Source: JACCVL01 sp963704295
GTDB lineage: Bacteria; Actinomycetota; Actinomycetes; Propionibacteriales; Nocardioidaceae
Length of the DNA: 64,000 nt
Assembly: GCA_963704295.1 (NCBI GenBank)
Contig: OY969884.1
Coordinates: forward strand, 1,612,001-1,676,000
Direction of reading: 5' to 3'
A program made the position numbers and the translations under genes. The notes beneath the pieces are model-generated. The model was not told the origin of the DNA and did no database searches. It saw only the letters and a program-made list of their open reading frames with translations. Positions within the stretch are counted from its first letter, which is position 1; the number at the start of each line of letters is the position of its first letter. Shown here one piece after another: positions 7,598 to 16,785 of this stretch.

Positions 7598-9739
7598 GTG
7601 ACCGAGCACAACGACTCAGTCGTGCGGCGTGAAGTCGCCGCCGAGCAGGCGTACGTCGATCAGGTGTACGACCGGCTGGACGAGGCCGCCACGGCGGCTC
7701 AGGAGCTGGCCCGGGAGGGACACGGCCGGGCCAGGCTCGGTCACGAGGGTGGCCTGGTGGAGCGCGACGCCATGGTGTTCCAGGCCGCGCGGCGGATCGC
7801 CGCCCTGGACGCGGCACACGAGGGTCTGGTGTTCGGTCGGCTGGACCTCGCGGCTCCGGGCGCCGAGGGACCGCGCTACATCGGCCGGATCGGGCTCCGG
7901 GATGCCGACCGCGAGGTGATGCTGGTCGACTGGCGGGCGCCCGCGGCCGCGGTGTTCTACCAGGCGACGGCCCAGGATCCGGCCGGTGTCGTACGTCGCC
8001 GGGTGCTGCGGAGCAAGGGCAAGCATGTCGTCGGTGTCGAGGACGAGCTGCTGGACGCCGAGGCGGCGCCCGAGGGGATGGCCGTGGTCGGCGACGGCGC
8101 CCTGCTGGCACAGCTGTCCCGGGCGCGCGATGCCTACATGCACTCGGTCGTGGCGACGATCCAGAAGGAGCAGGACGAGGCGATCCGCGCGCCCAGTCGT
8201 GGCGTCACGACGATCGCCGGCGGCCCGGGCACCGGCAAGACGGTGGTGGCGCTGCACCGAGCCGCCTATCTGCTGTACACCGACCGGCGCCGGTTCGAGT
8301 CCGGCGGCGTGCTGGTGGTCGGCCCGTCGCACGTGTTCATGGGCTACATCGAGCGGGTGCTGCCCAGCCTCGGCGAGACCACCGTGACCCTGCGGGCGCT
8401 CGGTGAGGTCGTGGACGGGGTGACCGCGAGCCGGCACGACGGCGCGGAGGTGGCGGCGCTGAAGGGCTCCACCCGGGTGCGCCGACTGCTGGCGCGAGCG
8501 GCACGAGACGACGCGCCGGGGGTGCCGACCGAGTTCCGGACGTTCTGGCGCGACGAGATGCTCACCCTCACCGCGACCGACCTGGCCACCGTCCGCCGGC
8601 AGCTGCTGGCCGGCGGCCAGCGGCGGAACCGTTCCGTCACGCGGGTCGAGCAGGCACTGCTGGACCTGCTCTGGGCCCGGGTCCGTGGCGATCGGGCCCT
8701 CGACCGTGGTCGTGAGGCGTTCGCCGACGAGCTCGGCGACGACGGACCGGTCGGCGCGTTCGCGCAGGCGTGGTGGCCGGCTCTGGACGCCGTCGAGGTG
8801 TGGCGCTGGCTGCATCAGCCCGAGCGGCTCCGCAGCTACACGGCCGGGCTCTTCGAACCGGCCGAGGTGGACCTGCTGCTGGCCTCCTGGAACGGTTCGG
8901 ACCGCACCGACCCGAGCATCGAGGACGTCCCGCTGATCGACGAGCTGCGGTACCTCCTGGGTGACCAGCCGGTCGACCAGCAAGGCGCCGACGACGACAA
9001 CCCCCGCCAGCTGATGAGCTTCGAGCGGGACGACGCCGAGCAGCGCCGGTTGCGGTCCACCCGGCGTACCGAGGACGACGGGTACGCCCACGTGCTGGTC
9101 GACGAGGCACAGGATCTGTCCCCGATGCAGTGGCGGATGCTCGGCCGGCGCGGCCGCTATGCGAGCTGGACCATCGTCGGCGACCCAGCGCAGTCGTCCT
9201 GGCCACTGCCTGACGAGGCCGCCGCAGCCCGTGCGGAGGCGCTGGAGTCCAAGGCGGAGCACGCCTTCCGGCTGTCGACGAACTATCGCAACTCGGCCGA
9301 GGTCTTCGCCCTGGCCGCCCGGGTCGTCCGGGTGGCCGTCGCGCACCCTGACCTCCCCGACGCGGTACGCCGCACCGGTCGGGAGCCCGAGCACCAGGTC
9401 GTCACCGCCACCGCCCGGGCCGACGCCGTGCGCGCCGCGGTGGCAACCGCTGTGGACGAGGTGGAGGGGACGGTCGCCGTGGTCGTCCCCCGGCAGCGGC
9501 GGTCGGCCGCCGCTGACGAGCTCGCGCCGGTGCTGGCCTCGGCCCCCCGGGTCCGGCTGCTGGAGCCGCTGGACACCAAGGGTCTCGAGTTCGACGCCGT
9601 GGTGGTGGTCGAGCCGGACGAGATCATCGCCGAGTCCGAGGCCGGCTGGCGCACGTTCTATGTCGTGCTCACGCGGGCCACCCAGCAACTCGTGACCGTG
9701 GGCACGACCCGGCGCTGGCTCGACCGGGTGGCCGGTTGA
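7598..9739 (+). CDS. helR: RNA polymerase recycling motor ATPase HelR (HelD-like, UvrD superfamily)
   Basis: The 713-residue protein has the layout of actinobacterial HelD/HelR. The N-terminal charged helical arm (REVAAEQAYVDQVYDRLDEA) would reach into the RNA polymerase channel, followed by SF1 helicase-type ATPase domains. Walker A is GGPGTGKT at 208-215; motif II is VLVDEAQDLSP (DEAQD from residue 502). Later motifs are LSTNYRNSAEVFAL, DTKGLEFDAVVVVEP and FYVVLTRATQQL. HelR releases stalled RNA polymerase and in Streptomyces displaces rifamycins, giving tolerance. GTG at 7598 has a GAGGGA ribosome binding site. No convincing rifamycin-associated element was seen upstream. Confidence 0.88.
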   Translation: MTEHNDSVVRREVAAEQAYVDQVYDRLDEAATAAQELAREGHGRARLGHEGGLVERDAMVFQAARRIAALDAAHEGLVFGRLDLAAPGAEGPRYIGRIGLRDADREVMLVDWRAPAAAVFYQATAQDPAGVVRRRVLRSKGKHVVGVEDELLDAEAAPEGMAVVGDGALLAQLSRARDAYMHSVVATIQKEQDEAIRAPSRGVTTIAGGPGTGKTVVALHRAAYLLYTDRRRFESGGVLVVGPSHVFMGYIERVLPSLGETTVTLRALGEVVDGVTASRHDGAEVAALKGSTRVRRLLARAARDDAPGVPTEFRTFWRDEMLTLTATDLATVRRQLLAGGQRRNRSVTRVEQALLDLLWARVRGDRALDRGREAFADELGDDGPVGAFAQAWWPALDAVEVWRWLHQPERLRSYTAGLFEPAEVDLLLASWNGSDRTDPSIEDVPLIDELRYLLGDQPVDQQGADDDNPRQLMSFERDDAEQRRLRSTRRTEDDGYAHVLVDEAQDLSPMQWRMLGRRGRYASWTIVGDPAQSSWPLPDEAAAARAEALESKAEHAFRLSTNYRNSAEVFALAARVVRVAVAHPDLPDAVRRTGREPEHQVVTATARADAVRAAVATAVDEVEGTVAVVVPRQRRSAAADELAPVLASAPRVRLLEPLDTKGLEFDAVVVVEPDEIIAESEAGWRTFYVVLTRATQQLVTVGTTRRWLDRVAG

Positions 9740-9765
9740 TGGGGTCACCGCTTCCCGGGGGCCGC

Positions 9766-10035
9766 ATGGACCAGGACGTGGTGCTCCGGGCCTTCGTCGG
9801 GGCTGACGGTCGGTGGTCGCGCATCCCGGCCAAGCGGTCCAAGCGCCTGGTGCTGCTGGACGTCGCGGCGCAGCGGTTCGAGCCCGGCCAGACGTACTCC
9901 GAGGCCGAGGTGAACGCCCTGCTGCGGGCGTTCCACGACGACGTGGCCGCGCTGCGCCGCTATCTGGTCGACGAGCAGTTCCTCGACCGCGAGGACGGCC
10001 GGTACTGGCGCATCGGCGGCACCGTCGACGTCTGA
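9766..10035 (+). CDS. DUF2087 domain protein
   Basis: An 89-residue protein beginning MDQDVVLRAFVGADGRWSRI. It carries the DUF2087 signature: IPAKRSKRLVLLD, RFEPGQTYSEAEVNALLRAFHDDVAALRRYLVDEQFLDREDGRYWR. The domain is a small winged-helix-like unit often fused to or beside ArsR-type regulators; its function is unknown. GGGGG precedes ATG at 9766. An in-frame ATG at 9739 overlaps the helR stop and would add nine residues, suggesting translational coupling to helR either way. Confidence 0.8.
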   Translation: MDQDVVLRAFVGADGRWSRIPAKRSKRLVLLDVAAQRFEPGQTYSEAEVNALLRAFHDDVAALRRYLVDEQFLDREDGRYWRIGGTVDV

Positions 10036-10159
10036 CCGGCGGGCCCATGGCGGCGCAGGTCGCAACGTCCGGATTGTCTCTCGACGGGGCTGCTCGCCGG
10101 TCGTAGCGTGGCCAGCAGACGCGGCCGGGGGTGCCGTGCGCTCGCAGCGGGAGGTCGCG

Positions 10160-10774
10160 ATGTTCATCCAGGTCATCAAGGGACGAGTCACCGATGCCGC
10201 CGGCATGCGGGACCGGCTGGACGTGTGGAGCAAGCAGGCCGGGCAGGACGCGCGCGGCTGGCTCGGCACCACCGCCGGCGTCGCCGACGACGGCACATTC
10301 GTCGCGCTGGCGCGGTTCGAGTCCGCCGAGGCGGCCCGACGCAACAGTGAGCGAGCCGAGCAGGGTGCCTGGTGGGAGGACACCGCGAAGTTGTTCGACG
10401 GTGATCCGGAGTTCCGCGACTGCGACGAGGTGCTCCTGATGGGCGCCGGGGGGTCCGATGACGCCGGCTTCGTGCAGGTGATCGAGGGCAGGGTCAACGA
10501 TGTGCAGCGGATGCGCACGATCAACGACGAGTTTCAGTCCCTCGCCCCGGACTACCGGCCCGACGTCATCGGCGGTGTCGTTGCGATGCACAGCGACGGC
10601 GGGTACACCAACGCGGTCTACTTCACCTCCGAGCAGGCCGCTCGGGAGGGCGAGGGCAAGAAGCCACCGGAGGCGCTGAAGGCCTTGATGGAGGAGGAGA
10701 TGGCCGTGCACGAGGGCGAGCCGACCTTCATCGACCTGACCGAGCCGTGGCTGTGGTCCGCCACCTCCCGCTGA
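10160..10774 (+). CDS. Tandem dimeric alpha/beta-barrel (ABM-like) protein
   Basis: The protein has 204 residues in two similar halves. MFIQVIKGRVTDAAGMRDRL opens the first and FVQVIEGRVNDVQRMRTIND opens the second (about residue 112). Both continue with a strand of the type FVALARFES / TNAVYFTSEQAAR. This is the pattern of two fused ferredoxin-like dimeric alpha/beta-barrel domains, which in single-domain form pair as dimers. Catalytic residues cannot be named, so no reaction is proposed. ATG at 10160 has GGGAGG eight bases upstream. A TAGCGT sequence at about 10102 could be its -10 element. Confidence 0.7.
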   Translation: MFIQVIKGRVTDAAGMRDRLDVWSKQAGQDARGWLGTTAGVADDGTFVALARFESAEAARRNSERAEQGAWWEDTAKLFDGDPEFRDCDEVLLMGAGGSDDAGFVQVIEGRVNDVQRMRTINDEFQSLAPDYRPDVIGGVVAMHSDGGYTNAVYFTSEQAAREGEGKKPPEALKALMEEEMAVHEGEPTFIDLTEPWLWSATSR

Positions 10775-10848
10775 GAGTGACGGTTCTGTCGACGACACCC
10801 GTTTGAACAGCCCTGCAGCGGCACTCTCCGCGGAGCGGGGGCCGAAGG

Positions 10849-11418
10849 CTAGGGGCGCAACCCGGCCCGCGCGAGATAGCGCCTGGTTACGGCGGAGATC
10901 TTGGCCGGGCTCGCCGTCCGGCCCCAGAACGCCCTGCGGGTGGCCAGGCCCAGCGTCAACAGGAACGCCGACAACAGCAGCAGTGGCGCGGCCAGCAGCA
11001 GGGGCACCGACAGCGGCCCGTCCGGAACCGCTCCGCCGATCACCGCGCCCGCCGCAACCGCGACGGTAGCGACCACGCCGGCGACGGCGCCGGGGACCAG
11101 CCGCCGCACCGCAACCGCCACCTCGGGACCGGTCGAGCCGTGAGCATCGTCGGCTAGGTCGACCAGCACGATGTGCACGAGCACCAGGACGCCCGCAGCA
11201 CCGGCGGCCGTCACCGACGTTCCCGCCACCACCATCACCACGCAGGCCAGCGCCGGCAGGATCGAGAGCGGCCGGCCCAACCGGTGCCAGACGCCCAACG
11301 TCGACCCGGCCGCCGCCACGCCGATCGCCGACGGGGCCGCCGACGTCGAGGTCACCAGCAACAGCGCCGTCCAGGAGCACGCCGTGGCGGCGGCCAGGGA
11401 CACGATGCGGGGGCTCAC
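10849..11418 (-). CDS. Membrane protein, last gene of MoxR/DUF58 operon
   Basis: The protein has 189 residues with about five hydrophobic helices (for example VSLAAATACSWTALLLVTS, ILPALACVVMVVAGTSV and LLLAAPLLLLSAFLLTLGLA), then a basic tail. I do not recognise a named family. GTG at 11418 overlaps the DUF58 stop codon as GTGA, so it is translationally coupled and probably assembles with the same membrane complex. No catalytic motif is visible. Confidence 0.7.
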   Translation of the reverse strand: MSPRIVSLAAATACSWTALLLVTSTSAAPSAIGVAAAGSTLGVWHRLGRPLSILPALACVVMVVAGTSVTAAGAAGVLVLVHIVLVDLADDAHGSTGPEVAVAVRRLVPGAVAGVVATVAVAAGAVIGGAVPDGPLSVPLLLAAPLLLLSAFLLTLGLATRRAFWGRTASPAKISAVTRRYLARAGLRP

Positions 11419-12716
11419 CGGCGCACCGCGGTGTGCTCGCCGGCCAGCCGCAGCCAACCCAGGGTCCCCTCGGCGACGTCGCGGTATGGCACCACACGCA
11501 CCCCGATCCGCTCCAGGGAGGTGCGCACCGAGGCTCGTCCGAGCCGCCAGATCCGCAGCGCCAGCTCATCGTCGACCGACCGCGCCGGCCGCACTGCCTC
11601 CTCGGAGAGCACGTCGACCACCACCACCGGATGGGCCCGTTCCCGCAGCTCCCGTAGCGCCCGGATGGCGAGATCGTCGACCAGTGGACTGAAACACACG
11701 ACCAGCGCCCCGCTGGGCAGGGCGGTGAGCGGCAGCCGATCCACGCTGGGGTGCACGAACGTCCTGGCCTGCCGGGCCTGAAGCAGCGTCTCCACGATCC
11801 GGTAGAAGTGCCGGGTGCCGGTGGTCGGAGTCAGCCAGCGCAGCGAGCTGCCGAAGGCCACCACGCCGACCCGGTCGGCCGTCAGCAGGTACGACTGGAC
11901 GACGGTGGTGGCGCCGCGCACCGACTCATCGACGGTCGAACGGCCCGGCTCGCCCAGGTCGTGGATCGCGTCGATCAGCACGACGACGTCGGCCATCCGC
12001 TCCTGCGCGAACTCGTTGAGCAGCAGGGTCTCACCGCGACTGCTCGCCAGCCAGTTCACCCGGCGCAGCGGGTCACCGGGCTGGTAGTCGCGGATCCCGG
12101 CGAACTCCACCCCCGCGCCGGGCACCCGCGACACGTGTGGCCCGAGCCGGGCCCGCAGGTGCGGGGGGGCCGGCACCCGGGCTGCGGCGGCGCTGGGCGG
12201 GTAGACCGTTATCTCGGGCGCCTCGGCTGCCAGCGCCGCCTGCCAGGTGCGGTGCGGTGACAGCGCGGTCGCGACCAACCGCCCGGTCGACCACCAGCCC
12301 CACCGGGTCGGTGTGACGCGCCAGGATCCCGCGGCCCGCGTGTCGAGGGTGACCAGGACGGCGCCGTCGGACTCGACGAAGGCGCTCGGCTGTAGCCGCA
12401 CCCGCCACGACCCGAGGTCACCATCGGCTGCGAGCGTGGTGGCGAGGTCGACCGGCGTGCGCTCGGTCGTTCGCGGCTGCGCGAGGAGGAGACCGACCTC
12501 CGCGGTACCGGGCCGCGGTTGGCGCAGCCAGCACGCCAGTGCGACCAGGAAGGGGGTGCAGAAGACGACCAGCAACGGGTTGTGCGCCAGCGCCGCCGCC
12601 CCCAGGGCCAGCACCGCAACCGAGGCGAGCCGGCGGGCGAGCGGTGCAGGCACCCAGTCCAGAGTCACCGTGGACGACGTCTGCCGCGCGTCGTCACCCC
12701 ACCGCGGCTGGCTCAT
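11415..12716 (-). CDS. DUF58 domain protein
   Basis: The protein has 433 residues. Two hydrophobic helices near residues 28-65 anchor it; the conserved DUF58 block is EFAGIRDYQPGDPLRRVNWLASSR (about 215), followed by a von Willebrand A-like region with VVVLIDAIHDLG and later SGALVVCFSPLVDD. The MIDAS-type DxSxS is replaced by DAIHD, so metal binding is doubtful. DUF58 proteins are encoded beside MoxR AAA+ ATPases and are thought to act with them in assembly or maturation of envelope complexes. The ATG start overlaps the moxR stop by 4 bases. Confidence 0.87.
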   Translation of the reverse strand: MSQPRWGDDARQTSSTVTLDWVPAPLARRLASVAVLALGAAALAHNPLLVVFCTPFLVALACWLRQPRPGTAEVGLLLAQPRTTERTPVDLATTLAADGDLGSWRVRLQPSAFVESDGAVLVTLDTRAAGSWRVTPTRWGWWSTGRLVATALSPHRTWQAALAAEAPEITVYPPSAAAARVPAPPHLRARLGPHVSRVPGAGVEFAGIRDYQPGDPLRRVNWLASSRGETLLLNEFAQERMADVVVLIDAIHDLGEPGRSTVDESVRGATTVVQSYLLTADRVGVVAFGSSLRWLTPTTGTRHFYRIVETLLQARQARTFVHPSVDRLPLTALPSGALVVCFSPLVDDLAIRALRELRERAHPVVVVDVLSEEAVRPARSVDDELALRIWRLGRASVRTSLERIGVRVVPYRDVAEGTLGWLRLAGEHTAVRR

Positions 12717-13711
12717 CCCGGTGGCCGGGCCGGGGCCGTGGCCGGGTCGACCACCGGTGTCGCGACCTCACCCAGGACCTCGAGGACGACGTCGTCGCCG
12801 CCGATGTGGGCGATCCAGAGCTCCGGACGGAGCACCAACCGGTGCCCCAGGGCGGCGACGGCGACCCGCTTCACGTCGTCGGGGGTGACGTGACTCCGCC
12901 CGGCCAGCACCGCCGCCGCCCGCGCCAGCTGGACCACCGCCAGGCTGCCGCGCGGGCTGGCGCCGACCAGAGTCTGGCGATGCTGACGGGTGGCGTGCAC
13001 GATCGCCACGACGTAGTGCAGGACGTCGGGATGCACCTCGACCGACTCGAGCGACTCCATCATCGCCAGCAGCAGGTCCGCGCCGCACACCTCACGCAGC
13101 GCGATCTCGACCCCTCCGTGGTCGAGCTTGCGGCGCACCATGGCGGCCTCCTCGTCCTCGCCGAGGTAGCCCATCGACAGCCGCAGTACGAAACGGTCCA
13201 ACTGAGCCTCCGGCAGCGCGTACGTGCCCTCGTACTCGATCGGGTTCTGGGTGGCGAGAACGACGAACGGCTCGGGTAGGGGGTGGCTGACTCCGTCGGC
13301 GGTGACCTGGTGCTCGGCCATCGCCTCCAGCAGTGCCGCCTGGGTCTTGGGAGGCGTCCGGTTGATCTCGTCGGCCAGCACCAGCTGGGCGAACACCGGG
13401 CCCGGTCGGAAGACGAACTCGCGCGTCCGGGGGTCGAGGACGACCGCGCCGCTGAGATCCTGCGGCAGCAGGTCGGGCGTGAACTGCACCCGACCGAAAC
13501 GCAGGCCCAACGTCTGCGCGAACGCCCGGGCGAGCATCGTCTTGCCGAGCCCGGGCAGGTCCTCGAGCAGCACGTGCCCGCGGGCGAGGACGCCCATCAG
13601 CACCAGCTCGAGGGCGTCTCGCTTGCCGTAGATCACCCGCTCGACCTCGTCCAGGATCTGCTGGCTGAGCTGGTACGTCTGCGCGGGCTCCAGCACGGTC
13701 GTCTCGGTCAC
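12713..13711 (-). CDS. moxR: MoxR family AAA+ ATPase
   Basis: The protein has 332 residues. YGKRDALELVLMGVLARGHVLLED leads into Walker A PGLGKTML; Walker B is LVLADEINR; sensor 1 lies in VVLATQNPIEYEGTY. The C-terminal lid carries VGASPRGSLAVVQLARA (sensor 2 Arg) and HVTPDDVKRVA. MoxR ATPases are chaperone-like and act with DUF58/VWA partners. The GTG at 13711 overlaps the stop of the preceding small membrane gene (GTGA), and its own stop overlaps the DUF58 start (ATGA). Confidence 0.93.
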   Translation of the reverse strand: MTETTVLEPAQTYQLSQQILDEVERVIYGKRDALELVLMGVLARGHVLLEDLPGLGKTMLARAFAQTLGLRFGRVQFTPDLLPQDLSGAVVLDPRTREFVFRPGPVFAQLVLADEINRTPPKTQAALLEAMAEHQVTADGVSHPLPEPFVVLATQNPIEYEGTYALPEAQLDRFVLRLSMGYLGEDEEAAMVRRKLDHGGVEIALREVCGADLLLAMMESLESVEVHPDVLHYVVAIVHATRQHRQTLVGASPRGSLAVVQLARAAAVLAGRSHVTPDDVKRVAVAALGHRLVLRPELWIAHIGGDDVVLEVLGEVATPVVDPATAPARPPG

Positions 13712-14187
13712 AGTCGCTCCAGTCGGTCGACGATGTGGGCCAGGAACTGTCGGCTGACTCCCGGGCCGGTGATCTCGCTGCTGGTGCTGCGGCGTGGATC
13801 GAGCAGCTCCCAGAGGTCGGGCCCGAGCAGCCGGCTCGCGGCGACCGGGTCGCGGTGCAGGTCGACCCCGTGCCGGTGGGCTAGCCGGGTGCTCGCGATC
13901 CGCTGCAGCGGTCCCCGCATCACGAGGTCGAACTCGCGTGGGCTGTGCGTCGCCCCCGACACGGCGTTGCGCACCTTCTCGTACGACGGGACGGATCCGG
14001 CCGGCCGTGGCTCGCGGCGCATCGGCCGACGGAGCTGGTCGAACTGCGCCAGGTCGATTCGCCACAACACGAGCTGGACGACGGTGAGCGCGCCGGTCAC
14101 CACCAGCACGCCGGCAGTGCCCCCGACCATCGCCAGCAGCCAGGCCAGCACGAACACCCCCCGATGCAGCGCCGGCGCGCGTCTCAT
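13708..14187 (-). CDS. Small membrane protein of MoxR operon
   Basis: The protein has 159 residues. Two hydrophobic helices lie in residues 10-40 (GVFVLAWLLAMVGG, LVVTGALTVVQLVLW), followed by a soluble region with PSYEKVRNAVSGATHSPREFD and LLGPDLWELLDP. Such a protein is found between DUF4129 and moxR in many actinobacterial operons; its function is unknown. Both ends overlap neighbours by 4 bases, indicating tight coupling. Confidence 0.75.
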   Translation of the reverse strand: MRRAPALHRGVFVLAWLLAMVGGTAGVLVVTGALTVVQLVLWRIDLAQFDQLRRPMRREPRPAGSVPSYEKVRNAVSGATHSPREFDLVMRGPLQRIASTRLAHRHGVDLHRDPVAASRLLGPDLWELLDPRRSTSSEITGPGVSRQFLAHIVDRLERL

Positions 14188-15071
14188 CGCGGCACCAGGT
14201 CGAGCCGGTGGTGCAGGTCGGCCTCGAGCACACCGAGCGCGCGGTCGGCGACGGCTACGGCGTCGGCCGGAAGTGGCAGCGTGGAGAACCGGGCCAGCTC
14301 GAACAGGTCGAGCAGCTGCTCGGCCGCATCCCGGTGCTGGATCAGGTCGTCAGCCAGGGCACGGAGAAGGAACTCGGCCGGGGTCTGCGTGGCCCGGCGC
14401 TCCACCCCCTGCGCCTGGACGGCGTGCTCCATCGCTGCGTAGGCAGCGATGATGGCCCGACGGGGCTCGTCTCCGGTGTGCAGCGCGTCGCGCACCCGCT
14501 CGATGGTCCTCAGGGCTGTCTCGGGAGAGGCAGAGACCCGCCGCCCGAGGCCGACCAGACCGACGCCCATCGCGCGGACCCGCCAGTCCCGTCGCATCCC
14601 ATCGGGAAGCAGCCACCACACCAGCAGGCCGAGTCCAGTGACGAGGGCGGCGGCCAGGACCAGCGCCAGCAGGGCAAGCAGGACGATCGGCAGATGGCGC
14701 AGAACGGGGACGTCCAGCTGTAGTGACCAGCGGTCCTCGAGGTCTTCGGCGCGTGGGTAGCCCCGCGACCCGAAGCCCCTGGCCAGCCACGAGGTCCGGA
14801 CGAACAACAGCACCGTGAATCCGACCAGCAGCACATTGATCAGCAGGGCCCGGCGAAAGGAGCGGCCGAATCCCAGCGCGGTAGAGCGGGCGAAGACCAA
14901 CGTCGCGGCCAGGATCCAGGCGCCGATCGCGGCCAGGACCACGGGGAGCACCTCCCAACCCTCTGTCCCGATCGCCACGGTCGAGAGCGTGGCGGACTGC
15001 CGTCCAGCGAAGCCGAATGCGGCCACGGTCAACAAGGCGACCACAGACGACGTCAGGAGCGCGGACCTCAT
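14184..15071 (-). CDS. DUF4129 domain membrane protein, first gene of MoxR operon
   Basis: The protein has 295 residues. About four hydrophobic helices (SALLTSSVVALLTVAAFGFAG, VLPVVLAAIGAWILAATLVF, RALLINVLLVGFTVLLF, LPIVLLALLALVLAAALVTG) precede a cytoplasmic C-terminal domain with DEPRRAIIAAYAAMEHAVQAQGVERRATQTPAEFLLRAL, the DUF4129 signature. The family is linked to MoxR operons and in some members to transglutaminase-like domains; none is present here. ATG at 15071 is the likely start. The operon promoter should lie between 15072 and the divergent metallophosphoesterase start at 15212. Confidence 0.8.
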   Translation of the reverse strand: MRSALLTSSVVALLTVAAFGFAGRQSATLSTVAIGTEGWEVLPVVLAAIGAWILAATLVFARSTALGFGRSFRRALLINVLLVGFTVLLFVRTSWLARGFGSRGYPRAEDLEDRWSLQLDVPVLRHLPIVLLALLALVLAAALVTGLGLLVWWLLPDGMRRDWRVRAMGVGLVGLGRRVSASPETALRTIERVRDALHTGDEPRRAIIAAYAAMEHAVQAQGVERRATQTPAEFLLRALADDLIQHRDAAEQLLDLFELARFSTLPLPADAVAVADRALGVLEADLHHRLDLVPR

Positions 15072-15211
15072 AGGAAGACCCAACCAACCATGACGGCGCG
15101 GCAGAACCCGACCGCCGCCTTCGTGTCCGATCTGGTACCTGGCCGGACCGGGGCGGTTCGCGCCCGCGGGTACGGTGAGCGGTCCCGGTTCAGAACCCGA
15201 GCGGAGGCTGC

Positions 15212-16783
15212 ATGCGGACCCGCCGGGCGCGCGTGAGCGCCGTCCTCGCGATCGTGTTGCTGGTCGCCGTGCCGGTGTCGGCGCATGCCTTCGTGACCGG
15301 GCAGGCGCCCGTACGGATCGGTGCGCACACCGCCACGACCTCGCCGACGCTCGACGGGCAGGCAACGCTCGTGGTCGGTGGGCTGGTCCCGTCGCTGCGG
15401 GTGGAGAGCGGACTGCCGCTGGGGCTCGGCGTCGAGGTCCGGGTCGTCGGGACCGAGGCCGACAGTCTGGACACGATGGTGCAGCGCGACGCCGTGATCG
15501 CCGCCGCGCCGGAGGGTGAGGTCGCGAGGGTCCGGGCCGCTCTCATCGACCTGGCTGCGGTGAGCGTGCTGCGCGGCGCCGCGGTCGGCGCGGTCGCCGG
15601 CCTGGCGGTGACCGTCTTGTGGTGGGTCGTGGGCCCGCGGCGTCGCCGCGAGCTCGCGCGGGCCTGGCGGCGCTGGCCGGGCGGTCGCCCCGCCCGCCGG
15701 CCGGGCCCGGTACGTGCCCGCTCCCTGCTCCGGTCGGCGCCGGCGCTTGCATTGGTGGCGACGGTGGGGTTGGTCGCGGCGGCGGTGGCCGTCGCCCCCC
15801 GCGTGTCGGTCCCGGAGGAGCGCTGGACCCCGATCGGGGAGCTGGTCCCGGAGGCTCGGCTCGATCCCGAGCTGGCCGCCATCGAGGTCGCGGACGGCAC
15901 CGCGACGACCACCGGCGTCGACCTGATCCGGGGCGCGATCGCCACCTACCAGGAGTCGATCGGCTACTACGACGCGCTGGCCGAGCGGGTGGCGACGATC
16001 TCCGACGACTTCCGCGTTCCGGAGGACGGCGAGGTGGTTGCGGTGCTGGTCTCCGACCGGCACGACAACGTGGGCATGGACCGAGTGGCCCGCGCCATCG
16101 GCGACGCCGCCGGCGCCACCGTGCTTCTGGACGCCGGGGACGACACGGCGTCCGGGGCCGGCTGGGAGGATTTCAGTATCGACTCGCTGGCGGCGACCTT
16201 CGAGGACTACGAGGTGGTGGCTGCCACCGGGAACCACGACGCGGGCGGCCTGGTCGCCGACGAGATGGAACAGGCCGGGTTCACCGTGTTGGACGGGAAG
16301 CCGGTCGAGGTCGCGGGCATCTGGTTCATCGGGGTCCCCGACCCGCGGATCAGTGGTTTCGGTGCCGGGGCTGCTGCGGGAGCCCTTCCCTTCGACGACG
16401 TCGCCGCGAACTTGGTCGAGCCGGCGTGCGCGGACGAGCGGGTGAGCACGGTGCTCGTGCACAGCCCGACGATCGGGCTGCCGGTGGCCGAGTCCGGCTG
16501 TGTCGACCTCGTGCTGTCCGGGCACCTGCACCGCCAGGTCGGGCCCGACCGGGTCACCGCCTTCGACGGCCGGACCACCACGACGTACACGAACGGCACC
16601 ACCGGTGGGGCGGCGTACGCCTTCGCGCTGGGCAGCGCGCTGCGCCGCCCGGCACAGCTGACGCTGGTGACCTTCGACAATGGCCGTCCTCGTGGACTGC
16701 AGCCGGTCGACATCGACATCGACGGCTCGATCGCGGTGCAGCCGTACCAGGCCCTGGTGCTGTCCCCCCGGCGGGTGGAGTGA
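15212..16783 (+). CDS. Membrane-anchored metallophosphoesterase
   Basis: The protein has 523 residues: a signal-like helix at residues 8-28, two further hydrophobic helices near 115-140 and 178-195, then a calcineurin-like phosphoesterase domain (about 270-523). Metal-site motifs are VSDRHDNVG, LLDAGDDT, ATGNHDAGG, VLVHSPT and SGHLHRQVG, so the dinuclear centre looks complete. The domain should face outside or sit at the membrane. The substrate is unknown. GGAGG precedes the ATG at 15212. The stop is followed at once by the 62-bp tandem repeats. Confidence 0.87.
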   Translation: MRTRRARVSAVLAIVLLVAVPVSAHAFVTGQAPVRIGAHTATTSPTLDGQATLVVGGLVPSLRVESGLPLGLGVEVRVVGTEADSLDTMVQRDAVIAAAPEGEVARVRAALIDLAAVSVLRGAAVGAVAGLAVTVLWWVVGPRRRRELARAWRRWPGGRPARRPGPVRARSLLRSAPALALVATVGLVAAAVAVAPRVSVPEERWTPIGELVPEARLDPELAAIEVADGTATTTGVDLIRGAIATYQESIGYYDALAERVATISDDFRVPEDGEVVAVLVSDRHDNVGMDRVARAIGDAAGATVLLDAGDDTASGAGWEDFSIDSLAATFEDYEVVAATGNHDAGGLVADEMEQAGFTVLDGKPVEVAGIWFIGVPDPRISGFGAGAAAGALPFDDVAANLVEPACADERVSTVLVHSPTIGLPVAESGCVDLVLSGHLHRQVGPDRVTAFDGRTTTTYTNGTTGGAAYAFALGSALRRPAQLTLVTFDNGRPRGLQPVDIDIDGSIAVQPYQALVLSPRRVE

Positions 16784-16785
16784 TC

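Noticed and set aside
7616..11569. Very long minus-strand frame (over 1300 codons) opposite helR and neighbours
   Set aside because: Low-complexity composition and no motif, while helR on the plus strand has all helicase motifs in frame.
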